Notes: generated by a model from the sequence alone, not told the origin. A stretch of DNA of 64,000 nt from Variovorax sp. YR216 (GCF_900107745.1 NZ_FNRO01000002.1:124001-188000), one strand, 5' to 3'. Positions 10,466 through 19,817 are shown, numbered from the stretch's first letter. Numbers and translations are program-made.

Positions 10466-11152
10466 ATGAAGCAGCTCGCGCTCGACATCGGCCTCGCGAG
10501 CGGCCCGACGCTGGCGGGCTTCTTTGCCGGGCCGAACGAGCCTGCGCTGCGGCACCTGATGCTGTGGGTCGGCGACGGGCGATCGCCGACGGTCCACTCG
10601 CCGGTGCCGACCTACCTCTGGGGCGAGGGCGGGAGCGGTAAGACGCATCTGCTCGAAGGGGTGCGGGCCGCGCTGAAGGAACAGGGCGCGAGCGCCGGCT
10701 GGCTGCACCCCGGGATCGCCGATCCGCCGGAGTTCGACGAGCGCTGGGGCGCGATCCTGCTCGATGACGTCCATCTCTACACGGCGGTCCAGCAGCACGC
10801 GGCCTTCAACTGGTTCGTCAATGCGCAGAGCCTGCAGCGCGGCGTCGTCGCGGCGGGGGCGGTGCCTCCGGCTGACCTGCCGCTGCGCGAGGACCTGCGC
10901 ACCCGCCTCGGCTGGGGCCATGTCTTTCACCTGCAGGTGCTGAGCGAGGCCGAGCGTCGCGCGGTGCTGCGCCAGGCGGCGGACAGCCGCGGCGTGATGC
11001 TGTCCGACGAGGTGCTCGACTACATGCTCCACCGCTTCAGCCGCGATCTCGGAAGCCTCATGGAGCTGCTCACGCAGCTCGATGGCTACGCCCTGCAGAC
11101 ACAACGTGCGATCACGATCCCCCTGATCCGGTCGATGCTCGAAAATGAATGA
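10466..11152 (+). CDS. hda: DnaA regulatory inactivator Hda
   Basis: A 228-residue AAA+ protein like DnaA domain III, lacking the DnaA DNA-binding domain. Hda stimulates ATP hydrolysis on DnaA bound to the sliding clamp. The Walker A motif GEGGSGKTHLL, the acidic AILLDDVHLY (Walker B position) and the sensor/arginine-finger region LREDLRTRLGWGHVFHLQ are visible. The N-terminal MKQLALDIGL segment fits a clamp-binding QL-type motif. It overlaps pcnB by eight bases. The 267-bp gap before it holds the divergent purM/hda promoter region, with no clear signal identified. Confidence 0.93.
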   Translation: MKQLALDIGLASGPTLAGFFAGPNEPALRHLMLWVGDGRSPTVHSPVPTYLWGEGGSGKTHLLEGVRAALKEQGASAGWLHPGIADPPEFDERWGAILLDDVHLYTAVQQHAAFNWFVNAQSLQRGVVAAGAVPPADLPLREDLRTRLGWGHVFHLQVLSEAERRAVLRQAADSRGVMLSDEVLDYMLHRFSRDLGSLMELLTQLDGYALQTQRAITIPLIRSMLENE

Positions 11153-12761
11153 GGCGCCCGGCGCCGAATCCCTCCACCCAATGATCAAGCAATTCATCGA
11201 CAAGCTCCTTGGCAAGTCCGGCGCTGCCGCAACGCGCGGCAAGACACGTTTCGGCAAGCGCCAGGAAGTGGCGGCAGCGGTCCACGGCATCAACCCGGCG
11301 CTGGTGGACGAGCGCGCCAGGAACGTCGTCACCACCCTCCAGGAAGCCGGTTTCGAGGCCTACATCGTGGGCGGCGCGGTTCGCGACCTGCTGCTCGGCC
11401 TTCGCCCGAAGGATTTCGACGTGGCCACCAACGCGACGCCGGAGCAGGTCAAGGGCCTCTTCCGGCGCGCCTTCATCATCGGGCGGCGCTTTCGCATCGT
11501 GCACGTCGTTTACGGCCGGGGCCGCGAACATGAAGTGATCGAGGTCTCGACCTTCCGCGCCTACATGGACAGCAATGACGCGGAGCAGGTTGCCGGCAAT
11601 GAGCGCACCAGCAAGGGCGAACTGGCCGGCATGAAGCACGCCGTGGATGCCAGCGGGCGCGTGCTGCGCGACAACGTCTGGGGCCCGCAGGAAGAAGACG
11701 CCGCGCGGCGCGACTTCACGGTGAACGCGATGTACTACGACCCGGCGAGCCAGATCGTGGTCGACTATCACAACGGCATCCGCGACGCGAAGAAGCTCAC
11801 GCTGCGCATGATCGGCGACCCGGCGACGCGCTACCGCGAGGACCCGGTCCGCATCATTCGCGCCATCCGTTTCTCCGCCAAGCTGGCCGCGCTCGGCTTC
11901 AAGCTGGAGCCCAAGACGGCCGCACCGCTGGTGGCGTCAAGCAAGCTGCTCGCCGATGTGCCGCAAAGCCGACTGTTCGACGAGATGCTCAAGCTCCTGC
12001 AGACCGGTCATGCGGTGGCGACCATCGAGCAGCTTCGTGCGCTCGGCATGTCGACCGGGATCTATCCCTTGCTCGACATCGTGGTCGAGCGGGCCGAGCA
12101 GCCGTTCGTGCGCGCCGCCCTGCAGGACACCGACCGCCGTGTCGGCGAGGGAAAGCCCGTGGCGCCGAGCTTCCTGCTCGCGTGCGTGCTGTGGGCCGAT
12201 GTGCGCGACGGCTGGGCAACGCGGATGCAGCCACGTGGCAACGAGCGACCGATGGCGCCATTCCCGGCGCTGCAGGATGCGATCGACGACGTGTTCAATG
12301 CGCGCATCGGCGATGTATCCGGCCGCGGCAAGCTCGGGGCCGACATGCGCGAGATCTGGATGATGCAGCCGCGCTTCGACAAGCGCAGCGGCGCCACGCC
12401 TTACAGCCTGGTCGAGCAGGCCCGCTTCCGCGCCGCCTTCGACTTCATGCGCCTGCGTGCCGATGTCGGGGAGATCGGCGAGGCCGTCGCCGAGTGGTGG
12501 CAGGAATTCAGCACGGCCGACGATGTGCGACGGCAGGACCTGATGGACCAGGTCCGCGACGAGCAGCACAAGAAGGTTCGCCAGCGGGCGCCGAAGTCCG
12601 GCGGTGCAGCGGCGGCTCGCCCGGTGGCCTCGCCAGCCGCGGAGGCGGATGCCGCCTTGCCGCCCGACGGCGAAGTCGCGCTGGCGCCGGCTCGCAAGCG
12701 CCGCCGCCGGCGCAAGCCGCGCAGTGGCGGCGAAGGTGCGGGCAGTGCGGCGGCGGAATGA
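11145..12761 (+). CDS. pcnB: Poly(A) polymerase I
   Basis: A 538-residue class II nucleotidyltransferase that adds poly(A) tails to RNA and speeds decay. The catalytic part has YIVGGAVRDLLLGLRPKDFDVAT with the DxD pair, and the RNA-binding region RYREDPVRIIRAIRFSAKL. A long basic tail (RKRRRRRKPRSGG) closes the protein, which favours PcnB over a CCA-adding enzyme. It overlaps hda at its 5' end and folK by four bases (ATGA at 12758-12761). Confidence 0.94.
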   Translation: MNEAPGAESLHPMIKQFIDKLLGKSGAAATRGKTRFGKRQEVAAAVHGINPALVDERARNVVTTLQEAGFEAYIVGGAVRDLLLGLRPKDFDVATNATPEQVKGLFRRAFIIGRRFRIVHVVYGRGREHEVIEVSTFRAYMDSNDAEQVAGNERTSKGELAGMKHAVDASGRVLRDNVWGPQEEDAARRDFTVNAMYYDPASQIVVDYHNGIRDAKKLTLRMIGDPATRYREDPVRIIRAIRFSAKLAALGFKLEPKTAAPLVASSKLLADVPQSRLFDEMLKLLQTGHAVATIEQLRALGMSTGIYPLLDIVVERAEQPFVRAALQDTDRRVGEGKPVAPSFLLACVLWADVRDGWATRMQPRGNERPMAPFPALQDAIDDVFNARIGDVSGRGKLGADMREIWMMQPRFDKRSGATPYSLVEQARFRAAFDFMRLRADVGEIGEAVAEWWQEFSTADDVRRQDLMDQVRDEQHKKVRQRAPKSGGAAAARPVASPAAEADAALPPDGEVALAPARKRRRRRKPRSGGEGAGSAAAE

Positions 12762-13216
12762 CCGTCCGCGCCTATGTCGCGATCGGGGCCAACCTCGGCG
12801 ATGCGCGCGCGGCAGTGTTGCGTGCGATGACGGATCTCAACACCCTGCCTGAATCGCGGGTCGTCTCGCGCTCGTCGCTCTACCGCAGCGCGCCTGTCGA
12901 TGCGAGCGGGCCGGACTTCATCAACGCGGTGGTCGCGCTCGAAACCGGGCTGGAGCCGGGGCCCTTGCTGCGCGAACTGCAGCGCCTGGAGCTCGGCGCC
13001 GGCCGCGAGCGGCCGTACCGGAATGCGCCGCGCACACTCGATCTCGACCTGCTGTATCACGGCGAAGCGGTCATGGCGAGCGAGGCGCTGACGCTCCCGC
13101 ATCCGCGCATTTCCGAGCGCGCATTCGTCCTGCTTCCGCTGGCCGAGATCGCGCCGGACCGCGTCACGCAGGCGCAGTTGCGCCAGGTAGCCGACCAGCG
13201 CATCGAGCGGCTCTGA
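12758..13216 (+). CDS. folK: HPPK, 6-hydroxymethyl-dihydropterin pyrophosphokinase
   Basis: A 152-residue folate enzyme that moves pyrophosphate from ATP to 6-hydroxymethyl-7,8-dihydropterin. The start AYVAIGANLGDARA, the substrate segment SSLYRSAPVDASGPDFINAV, and the signature RPYRNAPRTLDLDLLYHG with LPHPRISERAFVLLPL are diagnostic. The start overlaps the pcnB stop, so translation is coupled. Confidence 0.95.
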   Translation: MTVRAYVAIGANLGDARAAVLRAMTDLNTLPESRVVSRSSLYRSAPVDASGPDFINAVVALETGLEPGPLLRELQRLELGAGRERPYRNAPRTLDLDLLYHGEAVMASEALTLPHPRISERAFVLLPLAEIAPDRVTQAQLRQVADQRIERL

Positions 13217-13311
13217 GGGCCGCATCCGGGCCTGCCCATTACACTTGCGCGGTTTTTTCATGAATTTGTCACACGAAAGTGCTGTGACCGCCGCGAACCC
13301 AGGAGAGCGAC

Positions 13312-13956
13312 ATGTTCGGCAAGCTGCTGCCCCGCGAGGGGAATTTTTTCGAGATGTTCAATCAGCATGCCGACCGCATCGTCGAAGCCGCACGCGCGTT
13401 TGAACACCTGGTGGCGAACTACAGCGACCTGCATCTGCGCGAGCAGTACAACCGCGACGTCGACAACGCCGAGCGCGCCGCGGACCGGGTCACCCACGAC
13501 GTCAACCGCCTGATCCACAAGACGTTCATCACGCCGATCGACCGCGAGCAGATCCACAAGCTCATCAACACCATGGACGACGTGGCCGACCTGATCCAGG
13601 ACTCGGCCGAAACCATGGCGCTGTACGACGTGCGCCACATGACCGAGGAGATCTCGCGGCTCACCGCGCTCAGCGTGAAATGCTGCGAGCGGGTGAAGGA
13701 CGCGGTCGAGTTCCTGGGCAAGATCACCGACCCCGTGAAGGCGGAGGCGACGCTCAAGACCTGCGAGGAAATCGACCGGCTCGAGTCGGACGCCGACCGC
13801 GTGATGCGCAGCGCCATGAGCAAGCTCTTCCGCGAGGAGCCCGACGTGCGCGAGGTCATCAAGCTCAAGGCCATCTACGAGCTGCTCGAGACGATCACCG
13901 ACAAGTGCGAGGACGTCGCCAACGTGATCGAGGGCATCGTCCTCGAGAACTCCTGA
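13312..13956 (+). CDS. DUF47 / PhoU-like partner of the PiT transporter
   Basis: A 214-residue all-helical, highly charged protein of the DUF47/TIGR00153 family, starting MFGKLLPREGNFFEMFNQHAD. It belongs to the PhoU-like superfamily and is usually encoded next to PiT phosphate permeases, as here (13-bp spacing). Its likely role is to help or control low-affinity phosphate uptake at the inner membrane. No pho box was recognised in the 95-bp gap upstream. Confidence 0.9.
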   Translation: MFGKLLPREGNFFEMFNQHADRIVEAARAFEHLVANYSDLHLREQYNRDVDNAERAADRVTHDVNRLIHKTFITPIDREQIHKLINTMDDVADLIQDSAETMALYDVRHMTEEISRLTALSVKCCERVKDAVEFLGKITDPVKAEATLKTCEEIDRLESDADRVMRSAMSKLFREEPDVREVIKLKAIYELLETITDKCEDVANVIEGIVLENS

Positions 13957-13969
13957 CCGCGGGCTTCGA

Positions 13970-14980
13970 ATGGCATCGGTTCAAGTCGCCCTCTGGGTGG
14001 TCGTGGTGCTGGTCGTGCTGGCCATCCTGTTCGACTTCATGAACGGCTTTCACGACGCGGCGAACTCCATCGCCACCGTGGTGTCGACCGGCGTTCTCCG
14101 GCCGGGGCAGGCGGTGGTCTTCGCGGCCTTCTTCAACCTGGTCGCGGTCTTCGTGTTCCACCTGAGCGTGGCCGCGACGATCGGCAAGGGGATCGCGCAG
14201 CCGGAAGTGGTCGATGTGCACGTGGTGTTCGGTGCGCTCGTGGGCGCGATCACCTGGAACCTGGTCACCTGGTACTACGGCATTCCCAGCAGCTCTTCGC
14301 ATGCGCTCATCGGCGGCATCGTGGGCGCGGTGATCGCCAAGGCCGGTGTCGGTGCGCTGATCGCGGCGGGCATCTGGAAGACGGTCGCGTTCATCTTCGT
14401 GTCGCCCCTGCTGGGCTTCATGCTGGGCTCGCTCATGATGGTGGCGGTCGCCTGGCTGTTCCGGCACTCCACGCCATCGCGCATCGACAGCTGGTTCCGG
14501 CGGCTGCAACTGGTCTCGGCAGGCGCCTACAGCCTGGGCCATGGCGGCAACGACGCGCAGAAGACCATCGGCATCATCTGGATGCTCCTGATCGCCACCG
14601 GTTACGCCGCGGCCGATGCGCCGGCGCCGCCGACCTGGACGATCGTCATCTGCTACACCGCCATCTCGCTCGGCACGATGTTCGGCGGATGGCGCATCGT
14701 GAAGACGATGGGCCAGAAGATCACCAAGCTCAAGCCCGTGGGCGGCTTCTGTGCAGAGACCGGCGGCGCGCTCACGCTGTTTCTCGCGACGGCGCTCGGC
14801 ATTCCGGTTTCGACCACGCACACGATCACGGGCGCCATCGTCGGCGTGGGCTCCACCCAGCGCGCCAGCGCGGTGCGCTGGGGCGTCGCCGGCAACATCG
14901 TGTGGGCCTGGGTCCTGACGATCCCCGCATCGGCCTTCGTGGCCGCGATTGCGTATTGGGTCGGCATGCAGATCTTCTGA
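13970..14980 (+). CDS. PiT family inorganic phosphate permease
   Basis: A 336-residue inner-membrane carrier. The two PiT signature repeats are present: DFMNGFHDAANSIATVVSTGVL near residues 22-45 and SLGHGGNDAQKTIGIIW in the second half, with about ten hydrophobic segments. It takes up phosphate, possibly as a metal-phosphate complex with protons. It follows the DUF47 gene by 13 bp and almost certainly shares its transcript. Confidence 0.93.
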   Translation: MASVQVALWVVVVLVVLAILFDFMNGFHDAANSIATVVSTGVLRPGQAVVFAAFFNLVAVFVFHLSVAATIGKGIAQPEVVDVHVVFGALVGAITWNLVTWYYGIPSSSSHALIGGIVGAVIAKAGVGALIAAGIWKTVAFIFVSPLLGFMLGSLMMVAVAWLFRHSTPSRIDSWFRRLQLVSAGAYSLGHGGNDAQKTIGIIWMLLIATGYAAADAPAPPTWTIVICYTAISLGTMFGGWRIVKTMGQKITKLKPVGGFCAETGGALTLFLATALGIPVSTTHTITGAIVGVGSTQRASAVRWGVAGNIVWAWVLTIPASAFVAAIAYWVGMQIF

Positions 14981-14989
14981 CGCCGACCC

Positions 14990-15012
14990 GGGTGGCGCGG
15001 GTGCCGCCACCC
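14990..15012. terminator. Hairpin between convergent pit and gdhA
   Basis: GGGTGGCG and CGCCACCC form an eight-base stem with a seven-base loop in the 42-bp gap between the two stop codons. There is no T-run, so it may stop transcription poorly or act only as a 3' end stabiliser. Confidence 0.45.
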
Positions 15013-15022
15013 ACATCGACGC

Positions 15023-16366
15023 TCAGATGACGCCCTGCGCCAGCATCGCGTCCGCCACCTTGACGAAGCCCGCGATGTTGGCGCCGTCGACGTAGTTGAC
15101 GGTGCCGTCGGCGCGGCGGCCGTGCTGCACGCAAGTCTCGTGGATGCCCACCATGATGTCGTGCAGGCGGCGGTCGACCTCTTCGCGCGGCCACGACAGG
15201 CGCATCGCGTTCTGGCTCATCTCCAGCCCCGACGTCGCCACGCCGCCGGCATTGCTCGCCTTGCCCGGCGCGTAGAGCACGCCCGCGTCCTGCAGGCGCT
15301 TGATCGCTTCCATCGTCGTCGGCATGTTGGCGCCCTCGGCGACGCAGCGCACGCCGTTCGCGATCAGCGTGGCCGCGTCGCCCGCGCCCAGCTCGTTTTG
15401 CGTGGCGCAAGGCAGCGCGACGTCGACCGGCACGATCCACGGCTTGACGCCAGCCTTGAAGTTGACCTTGGCCCTCTCGGCGTAGTCGCTCACGCGGCCG
15501 TAGAGATGGTTCTTGACTTCCATCAGCTCGGCGAGCTTTTCGGGCGTGAAGCCGTCCTCGTCGATCACGGTGCCGCTGGAATCGGACACGGTCACTACCT
15601 TCGCGCCCAGCGCCATGGCCTTCTCCACCGCGTACTGCGCGACATTGCCGGAGCCGGACACGCTCACCCGCAATCCCTGGAAACTGCGGCCGGCGCGCTT
15701 GAGCATCTGTTCGGCAAAGTAGACCGTCCCGTAGCCGGTGGCTTCCGGCCGGATCAGCGAGCCGCCGAAGCTCAGGCCCTTGCCGGTGAATACGCAGTCT
15801 GCGCGATTGCTGAGCTTCTTCATCATGCCGGCCATGAAGCCGACCTCGCGGCCGCCGACGCCGATGTCGCCGGCCGGCACGTCGGTGTCGCTGCCCACGT
15901 GACGGAACAGCTCGGTCACCAGGGCCTGGCAGAAGCGCATCACTTCACCGGGGCTCTTGCCCTTCGGGTCGAAATCCGACCCACCCTTGCCGCCGCCCAT
16001 GGGGAGCGTGGTCAGCGCGTTCTTGAGCGTCTGCTCGAACGCCAGGAACTTGAGGATCGACAGGTTCACCGACGGGTGGAAGCGCATGCCGCCCTTGTAG
16101 GGGCCGACCGCCGAGCTGTGCTGGATGCGATAGCCCCGGTTGACCTGCACGTCGCCGTGGTCGTTGATCCACGAGATGCGGAACATGACGATGCGCTCGG
16201 GTTCGATCAGCCGCTCCAGCAGTCCGTGTTCCGCGTACTTGGGGTGGGCCGCGATGAACGGCCAGAGGCTTTCCATGACTTCCTGAACGGCTTGCAGGAA
16301 CTCCGGCTGCCCTGGATTGCGGCCGGCGACGTGGTCGAGAAAGTCATGTGCCGAGGTGAGTTTCAT
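15023..16366 (-). CDS. gdhA: NADP-specific glutamate dehydrogenase
   Basis: A 447-residue hexameric-type enzyme that aminates 2-oxoglutarate to glutamate. Motifs include GGMRFHPSVNLSILKFLAFEQ, the catalytic-lysine segment LPMGGGKGGSDFDPKGKS, VPAGDIGVGGREVGFM, and the Rossmann segment VSVSGSGNVAQYAVEKAM. Length and sequence fit the bacterial NADP enzyme rather than the large NAD forms. It is convergent with the phosphate permease gene and monocistronic by layout. Confidence 0.95.
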   Translation of the reverse strand: MKLTSAHDFLDHVAGRNPGQPEFLQAVQEVMESLWPFIAAHPKYAEHGLLERLIEPERIVMFRISWINDHGDVQVNRGYRIQHSSAVGPYKGGMRFHPSVNLSILKFLAFEQTLKNALTTLPMGGGKGGSDFDPKGKSPGEVMRFCQALVTELFRHVGSDTDVPAGDIGVGGREVGFMAGMMKKLSNRADCVFTGKGLSFGGSLIRPEATGYGTVYFAEQMLKRAGRSFQGLRVSVSGSGNVAQYAVEKAMALGAKVVTVSDSSGTVIDEDGFTPEKLAELMEVKNHLYGRVSDYAERAKVNFKAGVKPWIVPVDVALPCATQNELGAGDAATLIANGVRCVAEGANMPTTMEAIKRLQDAGVLYAPGKASNAGGVATSGLEMSQNAMRLSWPREEVDRRLHDIMVGIHETCVQHGRRADGTVNYVDGANIAGFVKVADAMLAQGVI

Positions 16367-16394
16367 TGGGTTCTCTTCTCCTTATAGGTCTTGG

Positions 16395-16847
16395 TTACTG
16401 CGAGATCCTGCGGCCCGCTTCGATCTCGTGTTCGAAGTAGTGCTGGAAACTGAATGCCAGGCTCGCCATCAACACGGTGCTGCCGACAACAAGTGCCAGG
16501 ACGATGGCACCGATGGTGAGCCAACTCGAGCTGCCGGCGGTCGATTCGGCGTCCGAGGCTGCTCCGGCGTTGTAGCGCGCGTTCCATTTTTCCGGCGTCA
16601 TGAGGCCATAGACAATGGCCGTGAGCGCACAACCCGAGACGGTGAATCCCAGGAGCGGGATCAGGACCCAACTCAGGCCGTCGTCCAGTCCGTAGGTCCG
16701 CGCGCGCTCGATGCCATAGAGACCGAGCGCGGTCGGGATCGGCAACAGCCATCCGAGGGTGCTCGAAAGCCCGCGCAGATAGAAGCAGTGCAGGCCGAGC
16801 GGGCCGCCCAGGAAGGCCAGCCACGCGGCAAGGGTCTTGTTCTTCAT
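16395..16847 (-). CDS. TM2-like small membrane protein
   Basis: A 150-residue protein with two hydrophobic stretches near the N-terminus in the TM2 style (KNKTLAAWLAFLGGPLGLHCFYL and WVLIPLLGFTVSGCALTAIVYG) and a further segment at the C-terminus (LTIGAIVLALVVGSTVLMA). The GxxGxHxFY pattern matches TM2-domain proteins. Function is unknown. The start ATG at 16847 overlaps the stop of the acetyltransferase gene. Confidence 0.7.
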   Translation of the reverse strand: MKNKTLAAWLAFLGGPLGLHCFYLRGLSSTLGWLLPIPTALGLYGIERARTYGLDDGLSWVLIPLLGFTVSGCALTAIVYGLMTPEKWNARYNAGAASDAESTAGSSSWLTIGAIVLALVVGSTVLMASLAFSFQHYFEHEIEAGRRISQ

Positions 16848-17365
16848 TCCGGCTTGGTCGAGCTGCCTTCGCCCAGGACCTTCTCCATCAGGACGACGTC
16901 GCGCCATTCGCCGAACTTCCAGCCGCAGTCCTTCAGCACGCCGACGTGGGTGAAGCCCTGGGCGGTGTGCACGCCGATCGATCCGGCGTTGGCGGAGTCG
17001 CCGATCACGGCGATGAGCTTGCGCACCCCGACCGCTTCGGCGGCCTGCAAGAGGGCGTCGAGCAGCTTCGAGCCGAGCCCCTGGCCGCGGGCGGCGTTGG
17101 CGAGATAGATCGAGTCCTCCGCGGAGAAGCGATAGGCCGGGCGCGGCTTGAACCAGTTGCAATACGCAAAACCGAGAATCTCGCCATCGCGCTCCGCGAC
17201 GAGGTAGGGGAGCTGCTTGGAGAGCACGTCCGCTCGCCGCACCGCCATGTCCGCGGCGCTCGGTGGATCGGTCTCGAAGGTGCCGGTCCCGTGAAGAACG
17301 TGGTGGGCGTAGATGGCGGTGATGGCCTCGACGTCTTCGTCGCGGCTGGGGCGGATGTGGGTCAT
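16844..17365 (-). CDS. GNAT N-acetyltransferase (phosphinothricin acetyltransferase-like)
   Basis: A 173-residue GNAT enzyme starting MTHIRPSRDEDVEAITAIYAHHV, a start shared by phosphinothricin/methionine-sulfone acetyltransferases (Pat/YncA group). The acetyl-CoA binding loop lies at YLANAARGQGLGSKLLDALL and the C-terminal part at HTAQGFTHVGVLKDCGWKFGEW. The true substrate may be methionine sulfoximine-like compounds or an amine; it cannot be read from sequence. It is coupled to the TM2 gene by an ATGA overlap. Confidence 0.88.
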   Translation of the reverse strand: MTHIRPSRDEDVEAITAIYAHHVLHGTGTFETDPPSAADMAVRRADVLSKQLPYLVAERDGEILGFAYCNWFKPRPAYRFSAEDSIYLANAARGQGLGSKLLDALLQAAEAVGVRKLIAVIGDSANAGSIGVHTAQGFTHVGVLKDCGWKFGEWRDVVLMEKVLGEGSSTKPE

Positions 17366-17413
17366 TTGGTACGTCCTGGCGCTGCCAGGTGTGGGGGAAA
17401 AGCGGGTACGGGC

Positions 17414-17419
17414 TATAAT
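17414..17419 (+). promoter_or_regulatory. -10 box of the rpsP cluster
   Basis: TATAAT lies 122 bases before rpsP in the region divergent from the acetyltransferase gene. The -35 position is poor. The leader between it and rpsP could carry regulation, but no clear hairpin was worked out. Confidence 0.45.
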
Positions 17420-17540
17420 CGTGGGCTTTTCAGCGTGTCGCTGGCCGGGTGGCCATGTCGCGTGTCTCGACGCTGGAAGAACTCCGTGGGCGAGCCCTTA
17501 GACAAGATTTGGGTTCGCCGCACCACCCGAAGGATAAATC

Positions 17541-17804
17541 ATGGTCGTTATTCGACTCTCCCGCGGCGGCTCCAAGGGCCGTCCGTTCTTCAACATCGTC
17601 GTCTCGGACAAGCGCGAGCGTCGCGATGGCCGGTTCATCGAGCGTCTGGGCTTCTACAACCCGACCGCCAAGGACAACGAGGAAAGCATCCGCATCGCTC
17701 AGGATCGCCTTGCCTACTGGAAGGGCGTCGGCGCGCAGCCTTCGCTGACCGTCCTGCGTCTGATCAAGCAGGCGGCTGCCGCCGCTCCCAAGGCGGCTGC
17801 CTAA
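17541..17804 (+). CDS. rpsP: 30S ribosomal protein S16
   Basis: An 87-residue small-subunit protein with the S16 start [21 protein letters not shown] and the segment [14 protein letters not shown]. It has an Ala/Lys-rich tail. It is first in the conserved rpsP-rimM-trmD-rplS order. Confidence 0.97.
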   Translation: MVVIRLSRGGSKGRPFFNIVVSDKRERRDGRFIERLGFYNPTAKDNEESIRIAQDRLAYWKGVGAQPSLTVLRLIKQAAAAAPKAAA

Positions 17805-17819
17805 GCCGCTGCCCCGGCG

Positions 17820-18374
17820 ATGCTGCCCACACTCGAAGCCGCCGAATTGCCGGCGGATGCGATCGAAGTGGCGCGCATCGCCGACGCCTGGGGCATCAAG
17901 GGCTGGTTCAAGGTCCTGCCCCACAGCGCCGAACCCGAGGCGCTCTTTTCTTCCAAGCGCTGGTTCCTGCTGCCTCCGGGCGCTCCCGCAGGCCGCGCGT
18001 TCCGGCTTCCGATCCGCGAAGCCAAGGAACATTCCGACTGCATCGTCGCCTCGTCCGCCGAGGTGCCTGACCGCAACGCGGCCGAGGCATTGCGTGGCGC
18101 ACGGGTCTTCATCCCCCGATCGAGCTTCCCTACCGCCGGCGACGACGAGTACTACTGGGTCGACCTGATCGGCCTTTCCGTCGTGAATCGCGAAGGTGTC
18201 TTGCTGGGCGCCGTCCGCGAATTGCTTGCATCAGGTCCGCAGACCACGCTGGTGCTGGATGCGCAGGAAGACGGCAAGCCCGTGGAGCGCATGGTGCCGT
18301 TCGTTTCGGCCTTCGTCGACAAGGTGGACCTGGCCGGCCGCGTGATCACGGTCGACTGGCAGCCGGACTATTGA
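17820..18374 (+). CDS. rimM: Ribosome maturation factor RimM
   Basis: A 184-residue 16S rRNA processing protein that binds S19 and helps 30S head assembly. The N-terminal barrel starts EVARIADAWGIKGWFKVLPHS, and the PRC-barrel half has EYYWVDLIGLSVVNREGVLLG and MVPFVSAFVDKVDLAGRVI. It is 15 bp after rpsP and 25 bp before trmD, in one cluster. Confidence 0.96.
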   Translation: MLPTLEAAELPADAIEVARIADAWGIKGWFKVLPHSAEPEALFSSKRWFLLPPGAPAGRAFRLPIREAKEHSDCIVASSAEVPDRNAAEALRGARVFIPRSSFPTAGDDEYYWVDLIGLSVVNREGVLLGAVRELLASGPQTTLVLDAQEDGKPVERMVPFVSAFVDKVDLAGRVITVDWQPDY

Positions 18375-18399
18375 CCGAGGCTCTCGGCCCGGCGCCGTC

Positions 18400-19146
18400 A
18401 TGCGCTTCGACGTCATCACCCTGTTTCCCGAACTGTTCGCACCGCTCTTGACCAGCGGCGTGACGCGCCGCGCCTTCGAGTCGAAGCAGGTCGACGTGGT
18501 GCTCTGGAATCCGCGCAACTATGCGGACGGAAACTACCGGCGGGTCGACGACCGGCCGTTCGGTGGTGGTCCCGGGATGGTCATGATGGCGCAGCCGCTG
18601 TCGGCGTGCCTCGATGCCGCCCTCGCGGATCGGGGCGCTGCGGTGCCTGTCGTCCTCTTTTCGCCCGTGGGAGAAGCACTGCGCCACGAGGCGGTCGAAC
18701 GGTGGTCTGCGGGTGAAGGTGCGGTCCTGATCTGCGGCCGCTACGAGGGCATCGACCAGCGTTTCATCGACGCCAGGGTCACGCACCAGATCAGCCTGGG
18801 CGATTTCGTGCTGTCCGGCGGTGAGATCGCCGCCATGGCCTTTCTCGATTCAATTGCGCGGCTGCAGCCCGGGGTGCTCGGCGATGAGGCGAGCCATGTG
18901 CAGGACAGTTTCAATCCCGCGCTCGACGGGCTGCTCGACTGCCCTCACTACACACGGCCCGAGCAATGGAACGGGGAGGGCGTGCCGGCCGTGCTGATGT
19001 CGGGCCATCATGTCCAGATCGAGCGCTGGCGGCGGGATCAGCGCCTTGCCATCACGTTGCGAAACCGGCCCGACCTCATCGAGAGCGCTCGTCGCGCCGG
19101 CCGCCTCAGCGCGGCAGATGAGGCAGTCCTCAAGAAAAAGCTATAA
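18400..19146 (+). CDS. trmD: tRNA (guanine-N1)-methyltransferase
   Basis: A 248-residue SPOUT enzyme that makes m1G37 in tRNA with S-adenosylmethionine. It starts MRFDVITLFPELF and has the family segments RRVDDRPFGGGPGMVMM, the trefoil-knot motif ICGRYEGIDQRFID and the SLGDFVLSGGEIAAM loop. Its last codons contain the TATAAT that may start rplS transcription. Confidence 0.97.
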   Translation: MRFDVITLFPELFAPLLTSGVTRRAFESKQVDVVLWNPRNYADGNYRRVDDRPFGGGPGMVMMAQPLSACLDAALADRGAAVPVVLFSPVGEALRHEAVERWSAGEGAVLICGRYEGIDQRFIDARVTHQISLGDFVLSGGEIAAMAFLDSIARLQPGVLGDEASHVQDSFNPALDGLLDCPHYTRPEQWNGEGVPAVLMSGHHVQIERWRRDQRLAITLRNRPDLIESARRAGRLSAADEAVLKKKL

Positions 19147-19147
19147 T
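19142..19147 (+). promoter_or_regulatory. Candidate internal promoter -10 before rplS
   Basis: A perfect TATAAT overlaps the trmD stop codon, 122 bp before rplS, the longest gap within this cluster. The -35 region is weak. It could give rplS extra transcription independent of rpsP. Confidence 0.4.
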
Positions 19148-19268
19148 CTTCGGTTCCCCGATCCTCTGCCCGGCCGCGTCGGCAACTGCCAAACATCTGT
19201 TAGATAGCTGGCAAGTGCTTCAAATGACGCCTTTTGTGTAGCGTGGGCACGATCGAAATCAGGAAATC

Positions 19269-19646
19269 ATGAATCTCATCCAGACCCTCGAGCAGGAAGA
19301 AATCGCCCGCCTCGGCAAGAAGATCCCCGAGTTCTCGCCTGGTGACACCGTCATCGTCAGCGTGAACGTCGTCGAAGGCAACCGCAAGCGCGTGCAGGCT
19401 TACGAAGGTGTCGTGATCGCCAAGCGCAATCGCGGCCTCAACAGCGGCTTCACCGTGCGCAAGATCTCCAGTGGCGAAGGCGTGGAGCGTACGTTCCAGA
19501 CCTACAGCCCGCTGATCGCCGGTATCGAAGTCAAGCGCCGCGGCGATGTCCGTCGCGCCAAGCTGTATTACCTGCGTGATCGCAGCGGCCGTTCGGCTCG
19601 CATCAAGGAAAAGCTGCCCGGCAAGTCGGCAGCGGCCGCTCAATAA
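19269..19646 (+). CDS. rplS: 50S ribosomal protein L19
   Basis: A 125-residue large-subunit protein at the 30S-50S interface. The start [22 protein letters not shown] and the segments [20 protein letters not shown] and [25 protein letters not shown] (read in parts) are typical. It is followed at once by a strong terminator that closes the cluster. Confidence 0.97.
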   Translation: MNLIQTLEQEEIARLGKKIPEFSPGDTVIVSVNVVEGNRKRVQAYEGVVIAKRNRGLNSGFTVRKISSGEGVERTFQTYSPLIAGIEVKRRGDVRRAKLYYLRDRSGRSARIKEKLPGKSAAAAQ

Positions 19647-19666
19647 GAGGCCTCTCTCCTTGTCAT

Positions 19667-19697
19667 GCAAAAAGCCGCCACTCGAGGCGGCTTTTTG
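19667..19697 (+). terminator. Terminator of the rpsP-rimM-trmD-rplS cluster
   Basis: AAAAGCCGCC and GGCGGCTTTT form a ten-base stem with the loop ACTCGA, followed by further T residues. It lies 20 bp after the rplS stop. Confidence 0.92.
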
Positions 19698-19817
19698 CTT
19701 TGGGGCCTCCATTCGAAGAGGCGATCGTGATTTTTTTCGTGGTGCCGTGTCCTACGCAAGCACCGTTTCATCGTTGTACTTCCAAAGTCCATCCACTTGA
19801 CCCCTACATCACCGGCC

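Noticed and set aside
12182..13216. folK fused to 192 upstream residues
   Set aside because: The upstream frame lies inside pcnB in another frame; the ATGA overlap at 12758 gives a normal HPPK.
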